64,000 bases of DNA from Chryseobacterium sp. MA9 (GTDB lineage: Bacteria > Bacteroidota > Bacteroidia > Flavobacteriales > Weeksellaceae): the NCBI RefSeq assembly GCF_024399315.1, contig NZ_CP075170.1, positions 4,539,501 through 4,603,500 on the forward strand. The letters are read 5' to 3'. The notes beneath the pieces were generated by a model. That model did no database searches. It saw only the letters and a program-made list of their open reading frames with translations, and was not told the origin of the DNA. Both the position numbers and the translations under genes were made by a program. Shown piece after piece: positions 36,334-44,079 of the stretch (within the stretch, counting starts at the first letter, position 1; the number at the start of each line of letters is the position of its first letter).

Positions 36334-36825
36334 ATGAAAAAGTTACTACTTGCAGGGATGTTGGGAACATCACTTTTTGCAGTTTCGTGTTCCTCTGTTA
36401 ACAAAGCAGCTACATCTCAAAATCAAAGAGCCGACTTCCTGAAAATGAAAGGAGACTGGCAGATTGTGAGCATAGATTATGATAAAGGTTATAAAATTAA
36501 ACCTTTTGACGAAGGTGCAGACGCACAGTGCTTCGTAGGAAGCCACTGGAGATTGATTCCTAACAACTGGACAGGAGCGTATACTTTGAACGGAGGTGGA
36601 GATTGCCCGGCAATTACACAACCTATCAAGTTTGAAGTAAAAGACGGTAACACGTTTATGTTTAAAAAAATTGCTTCAGGTACTAAAGCCAAACAAAATA
36701 CAGCAGGTTACAGTCTTACGATGATCAATCAGACTACAGATCAGTTTTCACTTGAGCAAGATGTTCCTTTTGAAGGAGGCAATGTAAAAGTAGTTTACAA
36801 CTTCCAGAGAGCAGGAATGAAATAA
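36334..36825 (+). CDS. Lipocalin-like lipoprotein
   Basis: 163 residues with a lipobox (FAVSC, Cys19). The mature part begins LKMKGDWQIVSIDYDKG, the GxW start of a lipocalin-type barrel, with later beta strands (IKFEVKDGNTFMFKK, FSLEQDVPFEGGNVKVVYNFQ). Probably anchored to a membrane and binding a small hydrophobic ligand; the ligand is unknown. The OmpA-type gene starts 25 bases later, so they may share a transcript. Confidence 0.75.
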   Translation: MKKLLLAGMLGTSLFAVSCSSVNKAATSQNQRADFLKMKGDWQIVSIDYDKGYKIKPFDEGADAQCFVGSHWRLIPNNWTGAYTLNGGGDCPAITQPIKFEVKDGNTFMFKKIASGTKAKQNTAGYSLTMINQTTDQFSLEQDVPFEGGNVKVVYNFQRAGMK

Positions 36826-36850
36826 TTTATCAACATAAAAGATCAAAAAA

Positions 36851-37540
36851 ATGAATTTTAATAAAACATACGTAGGAGCCCTTTTCTTGTCATCAGCATT
36901 GTTATTGACAAGCTGTGAAGCGGTTCAGAATTCAAATCACCAACAAAGAGGTACAGCAGTAGGTGTTGCGTCCGGAGCAGTACTTGGAGGTATCCTTGGT
37001 AATAATGTAGGTAAAGGAGGAAACGGTGCTATCGGAGCTGTATTAGGAGGTATTATCGGAGGTGTTGCTGGTAACGTTATCGGTAACAAAATGGACAAGC
37101 AGGCAAAAGATATTAAAGAAACTTTACCAGGTGCTCAGGTAGAAAGAGTAGGAGACGGTATTAAAGTAACCATGAATGAAAGCATCGTTAACTTTGCATT
37201 CGACTCTTCAAACCTTACTTCTGTTGCACAGACTAACCTTGATAAGCTGGCTGAAGTATTGGTGAATAACCCTGATACTAATATCAACATCTATGGTTAC
37301 ACAGATAGCAAAGGTGCAGATGCTTACAACCTTAAACTTTCTCAGAGAAGAGCAGACGCTGTGAAGTCATACTTAGTAGGAAAAGGAATTGCATCAAGCA
37401 GAATGTTTACAAAAGGTGAAGGTGAGGCAATGCCTGTAGCAAGCAATGATACTGATGAAGGAAGAGCTAAAAACAGAAGAGTTGAGTTTGCCATCACTGC
37501 AAATGAAAAAATGATTAATGATGCCAAACAAGGGCAGTAA
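36851..37540 (+). CDS. OmpA-family lipoprotein with glycine zipper
   Basis: 229 residues, lipobox LLTSC (Cys22). A glycine-zipper segment (about 38-85; GGILGNNVGKGGNGAIGAVLGGIIGG) precedes an OmpA C-terminal peptidoglycan-binding domain (about 105-220; VNFAFDSSNLTSVAQ, NINIYGYTDSKG, LSQRRADAVKSYLVGKGI, NRRVEF). It likely ties the outer membrane to peptidoglycan. Confidence 0.92.
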   Translation: MNFNKTYVGALFLSSALLLTSCEAVQNSNHQQRGTAVGVASGAVLGGILGNNVGKGGNGAIGAVLGGIIGGVAGNVIGNKMDKQAKDIKETLPGAQVERVGDGIKVTMNESIVNFAFDSSNLTSVAQTNLDKLAEVLVNNPDTNINIYGYTDSKGADAYNLKLSQRRADAVKSYLVGKGIASSRMFTKGEGEAMPVASNDTDEGRAKNRRVEFAITANEKMINDAKQGQ

Positions 37541-37566
37541 TTAATTTTACATATAAATATTTTCGT

Positions 37567-37592
37567 AAAAGACCGCCCCGGCGGTTTTTTTT
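37567..37592 (+). terminator. Terminator after the OmpA lipoprotein
   Basis: GACCGCC / GGCGGT(T) stem followed by T8. Confidence 0.8.
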
Positions 37593-37648
37593 GTATTTTT
37601 ATGCTAGAAAATTTTGAATTTATTATTTTTGTATTTGAAACAACATAA

Positions 37649-38536
37649 ATGAAGAAATATTTAAAGCTGCTCCGTGTAGAGCAATGGGTGAAAAACCTTT
37701 TTGTATTTGTCCCGCTATTCTTTTCAGGTAACATTACCAACGTAGATCTGCTTGTCAAAAGTATTTTCGCATTTTTTATATTTTCACTTGCTGCAAGCGT
37801 AGTGTATATCCTGAATGACTATAATGATATTGAAGCAGACAGAAAGCATCCTGAAAAAAGGAGAAGACCCCTGGCTAGCGGTGCTATTTCAAAAACAAAA
37901 GCTATAGGAATTCTTATCGGTCTGGTTATCACAGATATTGTTCTTGTATTTTTTACACAGCTCTACTTCCATGAGTTGTTATGGAAGTTTGCAATCATAA
38001 TAGGTTTCTATGTAGTGATGAATCTGGCATATACATTTAGACTTAAGCACGTTCCGATCATCGATATTTTTATTATTGCTATAGGATTTGTACTTCGTGT
38101 ATTGGCTGGCGGTTATATTACCGGAATCAGTATTTCACAATGGGCTATTCTCTTAACGTTTGTGTTGGCACTCGTATTGGCAATAGGAAAAAGAAGGGGA
38201 GAACTTATCAACGCTCAGGTTTCAGGGAAAACAAGACGGGCATTAGACGGATATAACGTTCAGTTTGCAGATATTGCATTATCCATATCTATCACACTGG
38301 CTATTGTGTGCTACCTGATGTTTACCCTGTCACCGGAAGTTCAGGAAAGATTCCATGAAAGAGTTTTTTATACAGTGATCTTCGTGGTTTTTGCCTTATT
38401 AAGATATCTTCAGCAGACCTTGGTTTACAACAGAACGGAATCTCCCACAAAAATTGTGTACAGGGACCGCTATATACAGGTTACCCTATTACTTTGGGTT
38501 GCTGCATTTTTAATTCAAATTTATTTTAAGAAATGA
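37649..38536 (+). CDS. Polyprenyl-phosphate phosphoribosyltransferase (UbiA family)
   Basis: 295 residues, inner membrane, about nine hydrophobic segments. Aspartate motifs NDYNDIEADRKHPEKRRRPLASG (about 57-80) and DIFIIAIGFVLR (about 148) are those of UbiA prenyltransferases in the subfamily that transfers 5-phosphoribose from PRPP to decaprenyl phosphate (Rv3806c type). It starts a run of DprE1-like, DprE2-like and HAD genes that complete the path to polyprenyl-phosphoryl-arabinose, which supports this reading over quinone prenylation. Overlaps the next gene by 4 bases (ATGA). Confidence 0.85.
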   Translation: MKKYLKLLRVEQWVKNLFVFVPLFFSGNITNVDLLVKSIFAFFIFSLAASVVYILNDYNDIEADRKHPEKRRRPLASGAISKTKAIGILIGLVITDIVLVFFTQLYFHELLWKFAIIIGFYVVMNLAYTFRLKHVPIIDIFIIAIGFVLRVLAGGYITGISISQWAILLTFVLALVLAIGKRRGELINAQVSGKTRRALDGYNVQFADIALSISITLAIVCYLMFTLSPEVQERFHERVFYTVIFVVFALLRYLQQTLVYNRTESPTKIVYRDRYIQVTLLLWVAAFLIQIYFKK

Positions 38537-39852
38537 AGCCGAATTTCACACAGAAAGTTACAAACTGGGGTAATTTCCCGGTAGTGGAGAAAGAAATGAG
38601 ATCAGAGGACAGTTTCAAAAAAATAAAAGAATTTGTACTCAATCACAACGAGATTATTGCCAGAGGAAACGGAAGATGCTATGGAGATGCCTCGTTGGGA
38701 GAATCTATATTTTCAACAAAAAAATTAAATAAGTTCATCAATTTTGACCGTTTAAACGGAGTGATAGAATGCGAATCCGGAGTACTGCTTTCAGATGTTC
38801 TGGAAATCGCTGTTCCGCAGGGATATTTTCTGTATGTTACTCCCGGGACAAAGTTTATATCAGTGGGAGGAGCTATTGCTTCCGATGTTCATGGAAAAAA
38901 TCATCATGCAGAAGGATGTTTTTCAGAATATGTAATTGAATTTAAGCTCATGACTGAAAGCGGGGAAATTATTACCTGTTCCAGAGAAGAAAATTCAGAG
39001 AAATTCTGGGCTACCATTGGAGGAATGGGACTTACAGGGATTATTCTTACGGCAAAATTTAAGCTTAAAAATATAGAATCAGCATACATTCGCCAGGAAA
39101 GCATCAAAGCAGAAAACCTGGATGAAATCTTTAAACTGTTTGATGAAAGTGAAAACTGGACGTATACTGTAGCATGGATCGATTGTCTTCAGAAAGGAAA
39201 AAATATCGGAAGAAGTATCCTGATGAGAGGTGAGCATGCTTTTCAACATGAGCTTCCCCAGAGTCTTTCGAAAACTCCTTTAAGATTAAAGAAAAAATTA
39301 CAGCCTACAGTTCCTTTTTATTTTCCGGGATTTGTACTGAATGCACTTACGGTAAAAATATTTAATTGGCTTTACTATAAAAAACAGTCTAAGAAGGAAG
39401 TTAAGAATTTTATTGATTACGAAACATTTTTCTATCCTTTGGATGCTATTAATGATTGGAACAAAATCTATGGAAAATCTGGTTTTATACAATATCAGAT
39501 GGTGATTCCTAAGGAAGCGGGAAAAGAAGGAATGAGAAGAATCCTTGAAACGATTGCGAAAAGCGGAAACGGATCATTCTTAGCGGTGTTAAAACTTTTT
39601 GGAAAACACAATCCGCAGGCTTACAACTCATTTCCGGTGGAAGGGTATACGCTGGCACTGGATTTTAAAGTCAATTCAAAATTGAAAAAACTGGTAGATC
39701 AGCTTGATGCAATTGTTCAGGAGTTCGGAGGAAGAATTTACCTTACTAAAGACAGCATGAGCAGATCATCACTTACCAATTATCTGAAAAATATTCAAAA
39801 TCCTAAATTTGTGTCTTTACAGCACAAAAGAATCATAAACAACAACTCATAA
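38533..39852 (+). CDS. DprE1-like FAD-dependent decaprenylphosphoryl-ribose oxidase
   Basis: 439 residues. N-terminal FAD-binding (PCMH/VAO type) domain with RGNGRCYGDASLG (about 37), GGAIASDVHGKNHH (about 115) and GGMGLTGIIL (about 163), close to the mycobacterial DprE1 blocks. The C-terminal domain has GGRIYLTKDSMSR. It would oxidise the ribose 2'-OH of polyprenyl-phosphoryl-ribose. At the site matching M. tuberculosis Cys387 (target of benzothiazinones) the sequence reads GYTLALDF, so Ala seems to stand there. The stop codon overlaps the next start. Confidence 0.87.
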   Translation: MKPNFTQKVTNWGNFPVVEKEMRSEDSFKKIKEFVLNHNEIIARGNGRCYGDASLGESIFSTKKLNKFINFDRLNGVIECESGVLLSDVLEIAVPQGYFLYVTPGTKFISVGGAIASDVHGKNHHAEGCFSEYVIEFKLMTESGEIITCSREENSEKFWATIGGMGLTGIILTAKFKLKNIESAYIRQESIKAENLDEIFKLFDESENWTYTVAWIDCLQKGKNIGRSILMRGEHAFQHELPQSLSKTPLRLKKKLQPTVPFYFPGFVLNALTVKIFNWLYYKKQSKKEVKNFIDYETFFYPLDAINDWNKIYGKSGFIQYQMVIPKEAGKEGMRRILETIAKSGNGSFLAVLKLFGKHNPQAYNSFPVEGYTLALDFKVNSKLKKLVDQLDAIVQEFGGRIYLTKDSMSRSSLTNYLKNIQNPKFVSLQHKRIINNNS

Positions 39853-40577
39853 TGATAGTTCTGGGAAGCACATCGGAAGTGGCACAGGCTTTTGTGGAAA
39901 AAGCACTTCAGGAAGGAGAAAAGTTTGAAAAAATCTATCTTTTTACCTCAAATAAAGAAACTACAGAGCGGTTTGCAAGACATATTGATGTGAAATTTCT
40001 GCAGCAGGCAGAAGTCATTGAACTTGATCTGACTAAAGAAATTGATTACAACAGATTTGATAATATCAATTCAAATGTATTATTTTGTGCCGTAGGATAT
40101 TTAGGAGAAGGAACAGAAGAAGGACTGTATGACAACAGGAATACGGAACGTATCATAGACATTAATTATTCAAAACTGGTTCCTGTAATGAACTATTTTG
40201 CTCATAAATTTGAAAACAGAAGATCCGGAACGATCATTGGGCTTTCATCAGTAGCAGGAGACAGGGGAAGACAGAGTAATTTTATCTATGGAAGTGCGAA
40301 AGCGGCGTTTACAGCCTATTTGAGTGGTTTGAGAAACTACCTTTTTGATAAAAAAGTACACGTTCTTACCATAAAACCTGGGTTTATGGCAACTAAAATG
40401 ACAGAAGGTCTGCCTCTAAACCCGAAACTGACAGCAACGCCGAAACAAGCAGCTGCCTGTATTTATAAAGCCTTCAAAAAGGAGCAAAACGTGGCATATG
40501 TTTTGCCGGTTTGGAGTATTATTATGATGATTATCAGGAATATCCCTGAATTTATATTCAAAAAATTAAAGCTTTAA
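39852..40577 (+). CDS. DprE2-like short-chain dehydrogenase
   Basis: 241 residues. Rossmann start VLGSTSEVAQAF at 3-14, catalytic Ser in IIGLSSVAG (near 133) and YGSAKAA (Tyr/Lys near 147-151). The ending is membrane-proximal and hydrophobic (SIIMMIIRNIPEFIFKKLKL). It would reduce the keto intermediate left by the DprE1 partner, giving the arabino epimer. Start overlaps the oxidase stop by one base, indicating stoichiometric coupling. Confidence 0.85.
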   Translation: MIVLGSTSEVAQAFVEKALQEGEKFEKIYLFTSNKETTERFARHIDVKFLQQAEVIELDLTKEIDYNRFDNINSNVLFCAVGYLGEGTEEGLYDNRNTERIIDINYSKLVPVMNYFAHKFENRRSGTIIGLSSVAGDRGRQSNFIYGSAKAAFTAYLSGLRNYLFDKKVHVLTIKPGFMATKMTEGLPLNPKLTATPKQAAACIYKAFKKEQNVAYVLPVWSIIMMIIRNIPEFIFKKLKL

Positions 40578-40583
40578 AGAGAA

Positions 40584-41171
40584 ATGAAAAAATTGTATTG
40601 TTTTGATTTTGACGGAACTTTGACATATAAAGATACCATGTTTATGTATCTTAAATTCTACGATTCTACAAAATACCGGATACAATTTTTAAAACATGTA
40701 CCTCTCTTTATCCTGCTGAAGCTGAAACTGGCCGAAACGGAAAAAGTGAAAAAAAGTTTTATCGGATCTATTTTAAAAGGACAGACCCAGGAAAAGATTG
40801 AAATGAAGTCTAAACAATTTTTTGAGCTTCATTATCCTAAAATCGTGAGAGAAAATGCATTAGACTTTATTAAAAATATCGATAGGAATAATACACAAAG
40901 CTTATTGGTGACTGCATCCTTAGATATTTGGGTAAAACCTTTCGCTGAGGAACTTAAAATGGAGCTTGTTTCTACGCGTGCAGAGTTTAAAAACGGAGTT
41001 TTCACAGGAAATTTTGTAGGGAAAAACTGCAATGGGAAAGAAAAACTGGTAAGAATTAAAGAAGAAATAAACAATTCTAAGTACGATAAAATTATTGCAT
41101 TTGGGGATACTTCAGGAGATCGGCCAATGTTGAAATGGGCAAATGAGGGACATTATCAATTTTTTCACTAA
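40584..41171 (+). CDS. HAD-IB family phosphatase
   Basis: 195 residues. HAD motif I DFDGTLT at 8-14, motif II near TASLD (about 110), and motif III/IV AFGDTSGDRPML (about 172-183). The helical cap (about 20-95) is of the phosphoserine-phosphatase type. In this operon it is the natural candidate to remove the 5'-phosphate from polyprenyl-phosphoryl-5-phosphoribose before epimerisation. That role is inferred from the neighbours. Confidence 0.82.
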   Translation: MKKLYCFDFDGTLTYKDTMFMYLKFYDSTKYRIQFLKHVPLFILLKLKLAETEKVKKSFIGSILKGQTQEKIEMKSKQFFELHYPKIVRENALDFIKNIDRNNTQSLLVTASLDIWVKPFAEELKMELVSTRAEFKNGVFTGNFVGKNCNGKEKLVRIKEEINNSKYDKIIAFGDTSGDRPMLKWANEGHYQFFH

Positions 41172-41195
41172 TTTTGGAAGATAAAATTGTAAAAA

Positions 41196-41663
41196 ATGAA
41201 AAGCCTGTTAATTGCATGTGCAGTAATATTTATGAGCTGTGCAAGCACTTCACCTCAGAAGTCTTCTGCCATGCAGGGAAATACTGAACTCCTTGTTTCT
41301 GAATCTCAGGGAGGAACTGATAAACCTGGCTTTAGGATAATTAAAGACGAAAAAGAGTTTCGTAATATTATCAGAGGAAGTTTTGGCATTGTAGACCTTG
41401 GAAAAGAATCTTATATCAAATACCCTCAATTTCCGAAAAATAAAAAAGTTGTTATATACAATTTGGGAACCTTCAGATCAGGAAGTCACAAAGTTGAAGA
41501 AATCAAAAGTGTATCTGTAAAAAATCAGATTCTTTATGTAGAAGTTCCGGCCGGAGAGCCTTCCGGTGGAATGGAAATTCAGGTGATCTCCAGTCCATGG
41601 TTTATTTTTACTGTTCCCACAGATTACAAATTTACCTCTGTAGAATTAAAATATTCAAAATAA
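41196..41663 (+). CDS. PrcB-like lipoprotein
   Basis: 155 residues with a lipobox (IFMSC, Cys15). The mature part has KKVVIYNLGTFRSGSHKVEEIKSV and SPWFIFTVP near the end, matching the PrcB C-terminal domain pattern (a Treponema dentilisin protease-complex subunit domain). Two bases separate it from the cysteine desulfurase start, so the two are probably co-transcribed. Function unknown. Confidence 0.65.
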   Translation: MKSLLIACAVIFMSCASTSPQKSSAMQGNTELLVSESQGGTDKPGFRIIKDEKEFRNIIRGSFGIVDLGKESYIKYPQFPKNKKVVIYNLGTFRSGSHKVEEIKSVSVKNQILYVEVPAGEPSGGMEIQVISSPWFIFTVPTDYKFTSVELKYSK

Positions 41664-41665
41664 TA

Positions 41666-42841
41666 ATGGATAAAGTATATTTAGATAATGCCGCAACCAC
41701 TCCGCTTGCAGAAGAAGTTATAGATGCAATGGTGGGTACTATGAAGATGAATTTCGGAAACCCGTCTTCAACGCACAGCTTTGGCCAGGAAGCAAAAATA
41801 CTTATTGAAAATGTAAGAAGACAGGTTGCAGACTATCTTCATGTAACTCCAGCTGAAATCATTTTCACTTCCTGTGGAACCGAATCCAACAATATGATCA
41901 TCAAATCCTCGGTAGAACACCTTGGAGTAGAAAGAATCATCAGTTCTCCTCTGGAACATAAATGTGTTTCTGAAAGTATTCTGGACATGAAAAACAGAAA
42001 AGGAGTAGAAGTAAACTACATCCGTCCGAATGAAAAAGGAGATATTGATCTTACAAAATTAGAAGAGCTTTTAAAAGCATCAGATAAAAAAACACTGGTA
42101 AGCTTAATGCATGCCAATAACGAAATCGGAAATATAATTGATCTTAAAAAGGTTGCCCAATTATGCAAAGAGCATAATGCGCTTTTCCATTCGGATACCG
42201 TACAGACAATGGCTCATATGAACCTTGACTTCTCAGATATCCCTGTAGATTTTGCATCCTGTAGTGCCCACAAATTTCATGGACCAAAAGGAGCTGGATT
42301 TGCATTTATCAGAAAAGCAACAGGTTTAAAAGGAATTATTACCGGAGGACCTCAGGAAAGAAGCCTTAGAGCCGGAACAGAAAATGTCAGTGGTATTGTA
42401 GGACTGGGTAAAGCGTTAGAACTTTCTCTGAATCATATGGATGAATATACCAACCATATGCAGGATATTAAAAATTATGCAATTGAAAGACTTTCTGCCG
42501 AAATTGAAGGAATTAAGTTCAACGGAAGAAGTGCAGAGAAGGAAAACAGTCTTTATACAGTTTTAAGTGCTTTATTACCTTATAAAAATCCATTGATAGG
42601 ACTTCAGCTGGATATGAAAGGAATTGCAATCTCTCAGGGAAGTGCGTGTTCATCAGGAGCTTCAAAACCTTCAATGGTTATGATGATGGTGCTTTCTGAA
42701 GACGAAATGGATCATTGTACACCATTGCGTATCTCTTTCAGCCATATGACAACCAAAACGGATATTGATACATTAGTGAATGCTTTAAAAGAAATTTCCA
42801 GCGACTACACTATAGAAAAAACTAATGTTGAGCATAGATAG
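41666..42841 (+). CDS. Cysteine desulfurase (NifS/IscS-like)
   Basis: 391 residues from the ATG at 41666 (MDKVYLDNAATTPLA); upstream in-frame codons overlap the PrcB-like gene in another frame and are discounted. PLP enzyme converting cysteine to alanine plus enzyme-bound persulfide. PLP Lys203 lies in SAHKFHGPKGAGF and active-site Cys328 in GSACSSGASKPS. It could supply sulfur for Fe-S clusters or tRNA thiolation; no scaffold gene is adjacent. Thioredoxin follows. Confidence 0.92.
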   Translation: MDKVYLDNAATTPLAEEVIDAMVGTMKMNFGNPSSTHSFGQEAKILIENVRRQVADYLHVTPAEIIFTSCGTESNNMIIKSSVEHLGVERIISSPLEHKCVSESILDMKNRKGVEVNYIRPNEKGDIDLTKLEELLKASDKKTLVSLMHANNEIGNIIDLKKVAQLCKEHNALFHSDTVQTMAHMNLDFSDIPVDFASCSAHKFHGPKGAGFAFIRKATGLKGIITGGPQERSLRAGTENVSGIVGLGKALELSLNHMDEYTNHMQDIKNYAIERLSAEIEGIKFNGRSAEKENSLYTVLSALLPYKNPLIGLQLDMKGIAISQGSACSSGASKPSMVMMMVLSEDEMDHCTPLRISFSHMTTKTDIDTLVNALKEISSDYTIEKTNVEHR

Positions 42842-42924
42842 TCTTATGCTTTAAAAATCGTAATTTTGAACATCCAAATAGAGGATTAAAGAAAATAATA
42901 TTAATTAAAATAAAAGAAACAAAA

Positions 42925-43242
42925 ATGGCTTTAGAAATTACAGACAGCTCATTTCAGGATACGGTTTTAAAATCTGACAAACCGGTATTAGTAGACTTTT
43001 GGGCAGTATGGTGTGGACCATGCAGAACTTTAGGACCAATCATCGAAGAAGTAGCATCAGATTTTGAAGGTAAAGCAGTAGTTGGAAAAGTAGATGTAGA
43101 CAACAACCAAGAGATTTCTATGCAATATGGTATTAGAAATATCCCTACAGTTCTTATTTTTAAGAACGGGGAAGTGGTAGATAAATTAGTAGGTGTAGCT
43201 CCAAAAGAGGTAATCGCTGAAAAATTAAGCGCTCACTTATAA
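42925..43242 (+). CDS. trxA: Thioredoxin
   Basis: 105 residues, cytoplasmic. The redox motif WCGPC is at 29-33, with cis-Pro in IRNIPTVLIF near 71-80. General disulfide reductant. Own terminator downstream. Confidence 0.96.
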   Translation: MALEITDSSFQDTVLKSDKPVLVDFWAVWCGPCRTLGPIIEEVASDFEGKAVVGKVDVDNNQEISMQYGIRNIPTVLIFKNGEVVDKLVGVAPKEVIAEKLSAHL

Positions 43243-43261
43243 AAAAATAAGTTTGATAATG

Positions 43262-43292
43262 AATGCCTTCCAGTATTGGGAGGCATTTTTTC
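43262..43292 (+). terminator. trxA terminator
   Basis: AATGCCTTCC / GGGAGGCATT stem with one mismatch, followed by T5. Confidence 0.75.
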
Positions 43293-43300
43293 TAAAATAA

Positions 43301-43331
43301 TTTGCAGATAACAAAAAAAGGTGTAATTTTG
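43301..43331 (+). promoter_or_regulatory. Promoter of the tRNA-Asp array
   Basis: TTTG at 43301-43304, a 19-base spacer and TAATTTTG at 43324-43331: a complete -33/-7 pair 35 bases upstream of the first tRNA. Confidence 0.7.
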
Positions 43332-43366
43332 CAACCACGAAAAAGAAACGACGTTCTTTAAAAATT

Positions 43367-43440
43367 GATCCGGTAGTTCAGCTGGTTAGAATGCCGCCCT
43401 GTCACGGCGGAGGTCGCGGGTTCGAGTCCCGTCCGGATCG
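43367..43440 (+). tRNA. tRNA-Asp (GTC), copy 1
   Basis: 74 bases. Acceptor stem GATCCGG/CCGGATC, anticodon GTC in CCTGTCACG, T loop GGTTCGAGTCC, discriminator G. CCA is not encoded. First of four tandem copies. Confidence 0.96.
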
Positions 43441-43472
43441 CAGAAGTTTTCTCAATTTCTTTTAAAAAAATT

Positions 43473-43546
43473 GATCCGGTAGTTCAGCTGGTTAGAATGC
43501 CGCCCTGTCACGGCGGAGGTCGCGGGTTCGAGTCCCGTCCGGATCG
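43473..43546 (+). tRNA. tRNA-Asp (GTC), copy 2
   Basis: Identical to copy 1; unit spacing 106 bases including a near-identical 32-base spacer. Confidence 0.96.
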
Positions 43547-43579
43547 CAGAAGTTTTCTCAATTTCTTTTAAAAAAAATT

Positions 43580-43653
43580 GATCCGGTAGTTCAGCTGGTT
43601 AGAATGCCGCCCTGTCACGGCGGAGGTCGCGGGTTCGAGTCCCGTCCGGATCG
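43580..43653 (+). tRNA. tRNA-Asp (GTC), copy 3
   Basis: Identical to copy 1; unit spacing 107 bases (one extra A in the spacer A-run). Confidence 0.96.
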
Positions 43654-43685
43654 CAGAAGTTTTCTCAATTTCTTTTAAAAAAATT

Positions 43686-43759
43686 GATCCGGTAGTTCAG
43701 CTGGTTAGAATGCCGCCCTGTCACGGCGGAGGTCGCGGGTTCGAGTCCCGTCCGGATCG
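43686..43759 (+). tRNA. tRNA-Asp (GTC), copy 4
   Basis: Identical to copy 1; unit spacing 106 bases. Its downstream flank differs, marking the end of the tandem array. Confidence 0.96.
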
Positions 43760-43784
43760 CAACTGCAATATGAAAGTAGTATAA

Positions 43785-43816
43785 AATACTGTAAAATATA
43801 TGTTTTACAGTATTTT
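43785..43816 (+). terminator. Terminator of the tRNA-Asp array
   Basis: AATACTGTAAAA / TTTTACAGTATT perfect stem followed by a T-run, 26 bases after the last tRNA. Confidence 0.85.
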
Positions 43817-43927
43817 TTTTGTTTTGTGTGTATTTCAAAAAGTGAGAAACTGATCAGGTACAAAAGTTGGACGGAAAATAATATCCGTATATCACGGTTG
43901 GTCTACGGGGCTTTTTAATAGTTTGGT

Positions 43928-43980
43928 TTTTGAAATTTTGTTTCAAAATGTTAATTTATATTTTAAATAAAAATTAACAT
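43928..43980 (+). promoter_or_regulatory. Two adjacent inverted repeats ahead of the polysaccharide operon
   Basis: TTTTGAAA/TTTCAAAA (43928-43935 and 43941-43948) and ATGTTAATTT/AAATTAACAT (43948-43957 and 43971-43980) are both perfect. They lie in the 43817-44079 spacer before the first gene. They could be operator or leader structures; no regulator gene is adjacent. Confidence 0.45.
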
Positions 43981-44009
43981 GTAGTACTAAAAATATTAAT
44001 AATAATTAT

Positions 44010-44017
44010 TACCTTCG
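44010..44017 (+). promoter_or_regulatory. Possible -7 element of the polysaccharide operon
   Basis: TACCTTCG, one mismatch to TAnnTTTG, 62 bases before the ATG at 44080. No -33 element seen. Confidence 0.3.
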
Positions 44018-44079
44018 CCCAATAATAAAAGCCACTGAGTGTTGAATTAATGAAAATGATATTTTAGGTTTATTTGTAT

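Larger units (their letters stand above)
43367..43759 (+). repeat. Four-unit tandem array of tRNA-Asp plus spacer
   Basis: The tRNA and its CAGAAGTTTTCTCAATTTC-type spacer repeat as a 106-107-base unit, differing only in the length of an A-run. This points to recent amplification. Confidence 0.92.

Noticed and set aside
41597..41665. 23-residue N-terminal extension of the cysteine desulfurase
   Set aside because: It overlaps the end of the PrcB-like gene in another frame; family proteins start with the DNAATTP region a few residues after Met.
43367..43759. Regular repeats with spacers, superficially CRISPR-like
   Set aside because: The repeats are full tRNA-Asp genes and the spacers are near-identical, unlike CRISPR spacers. 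No cas genes.
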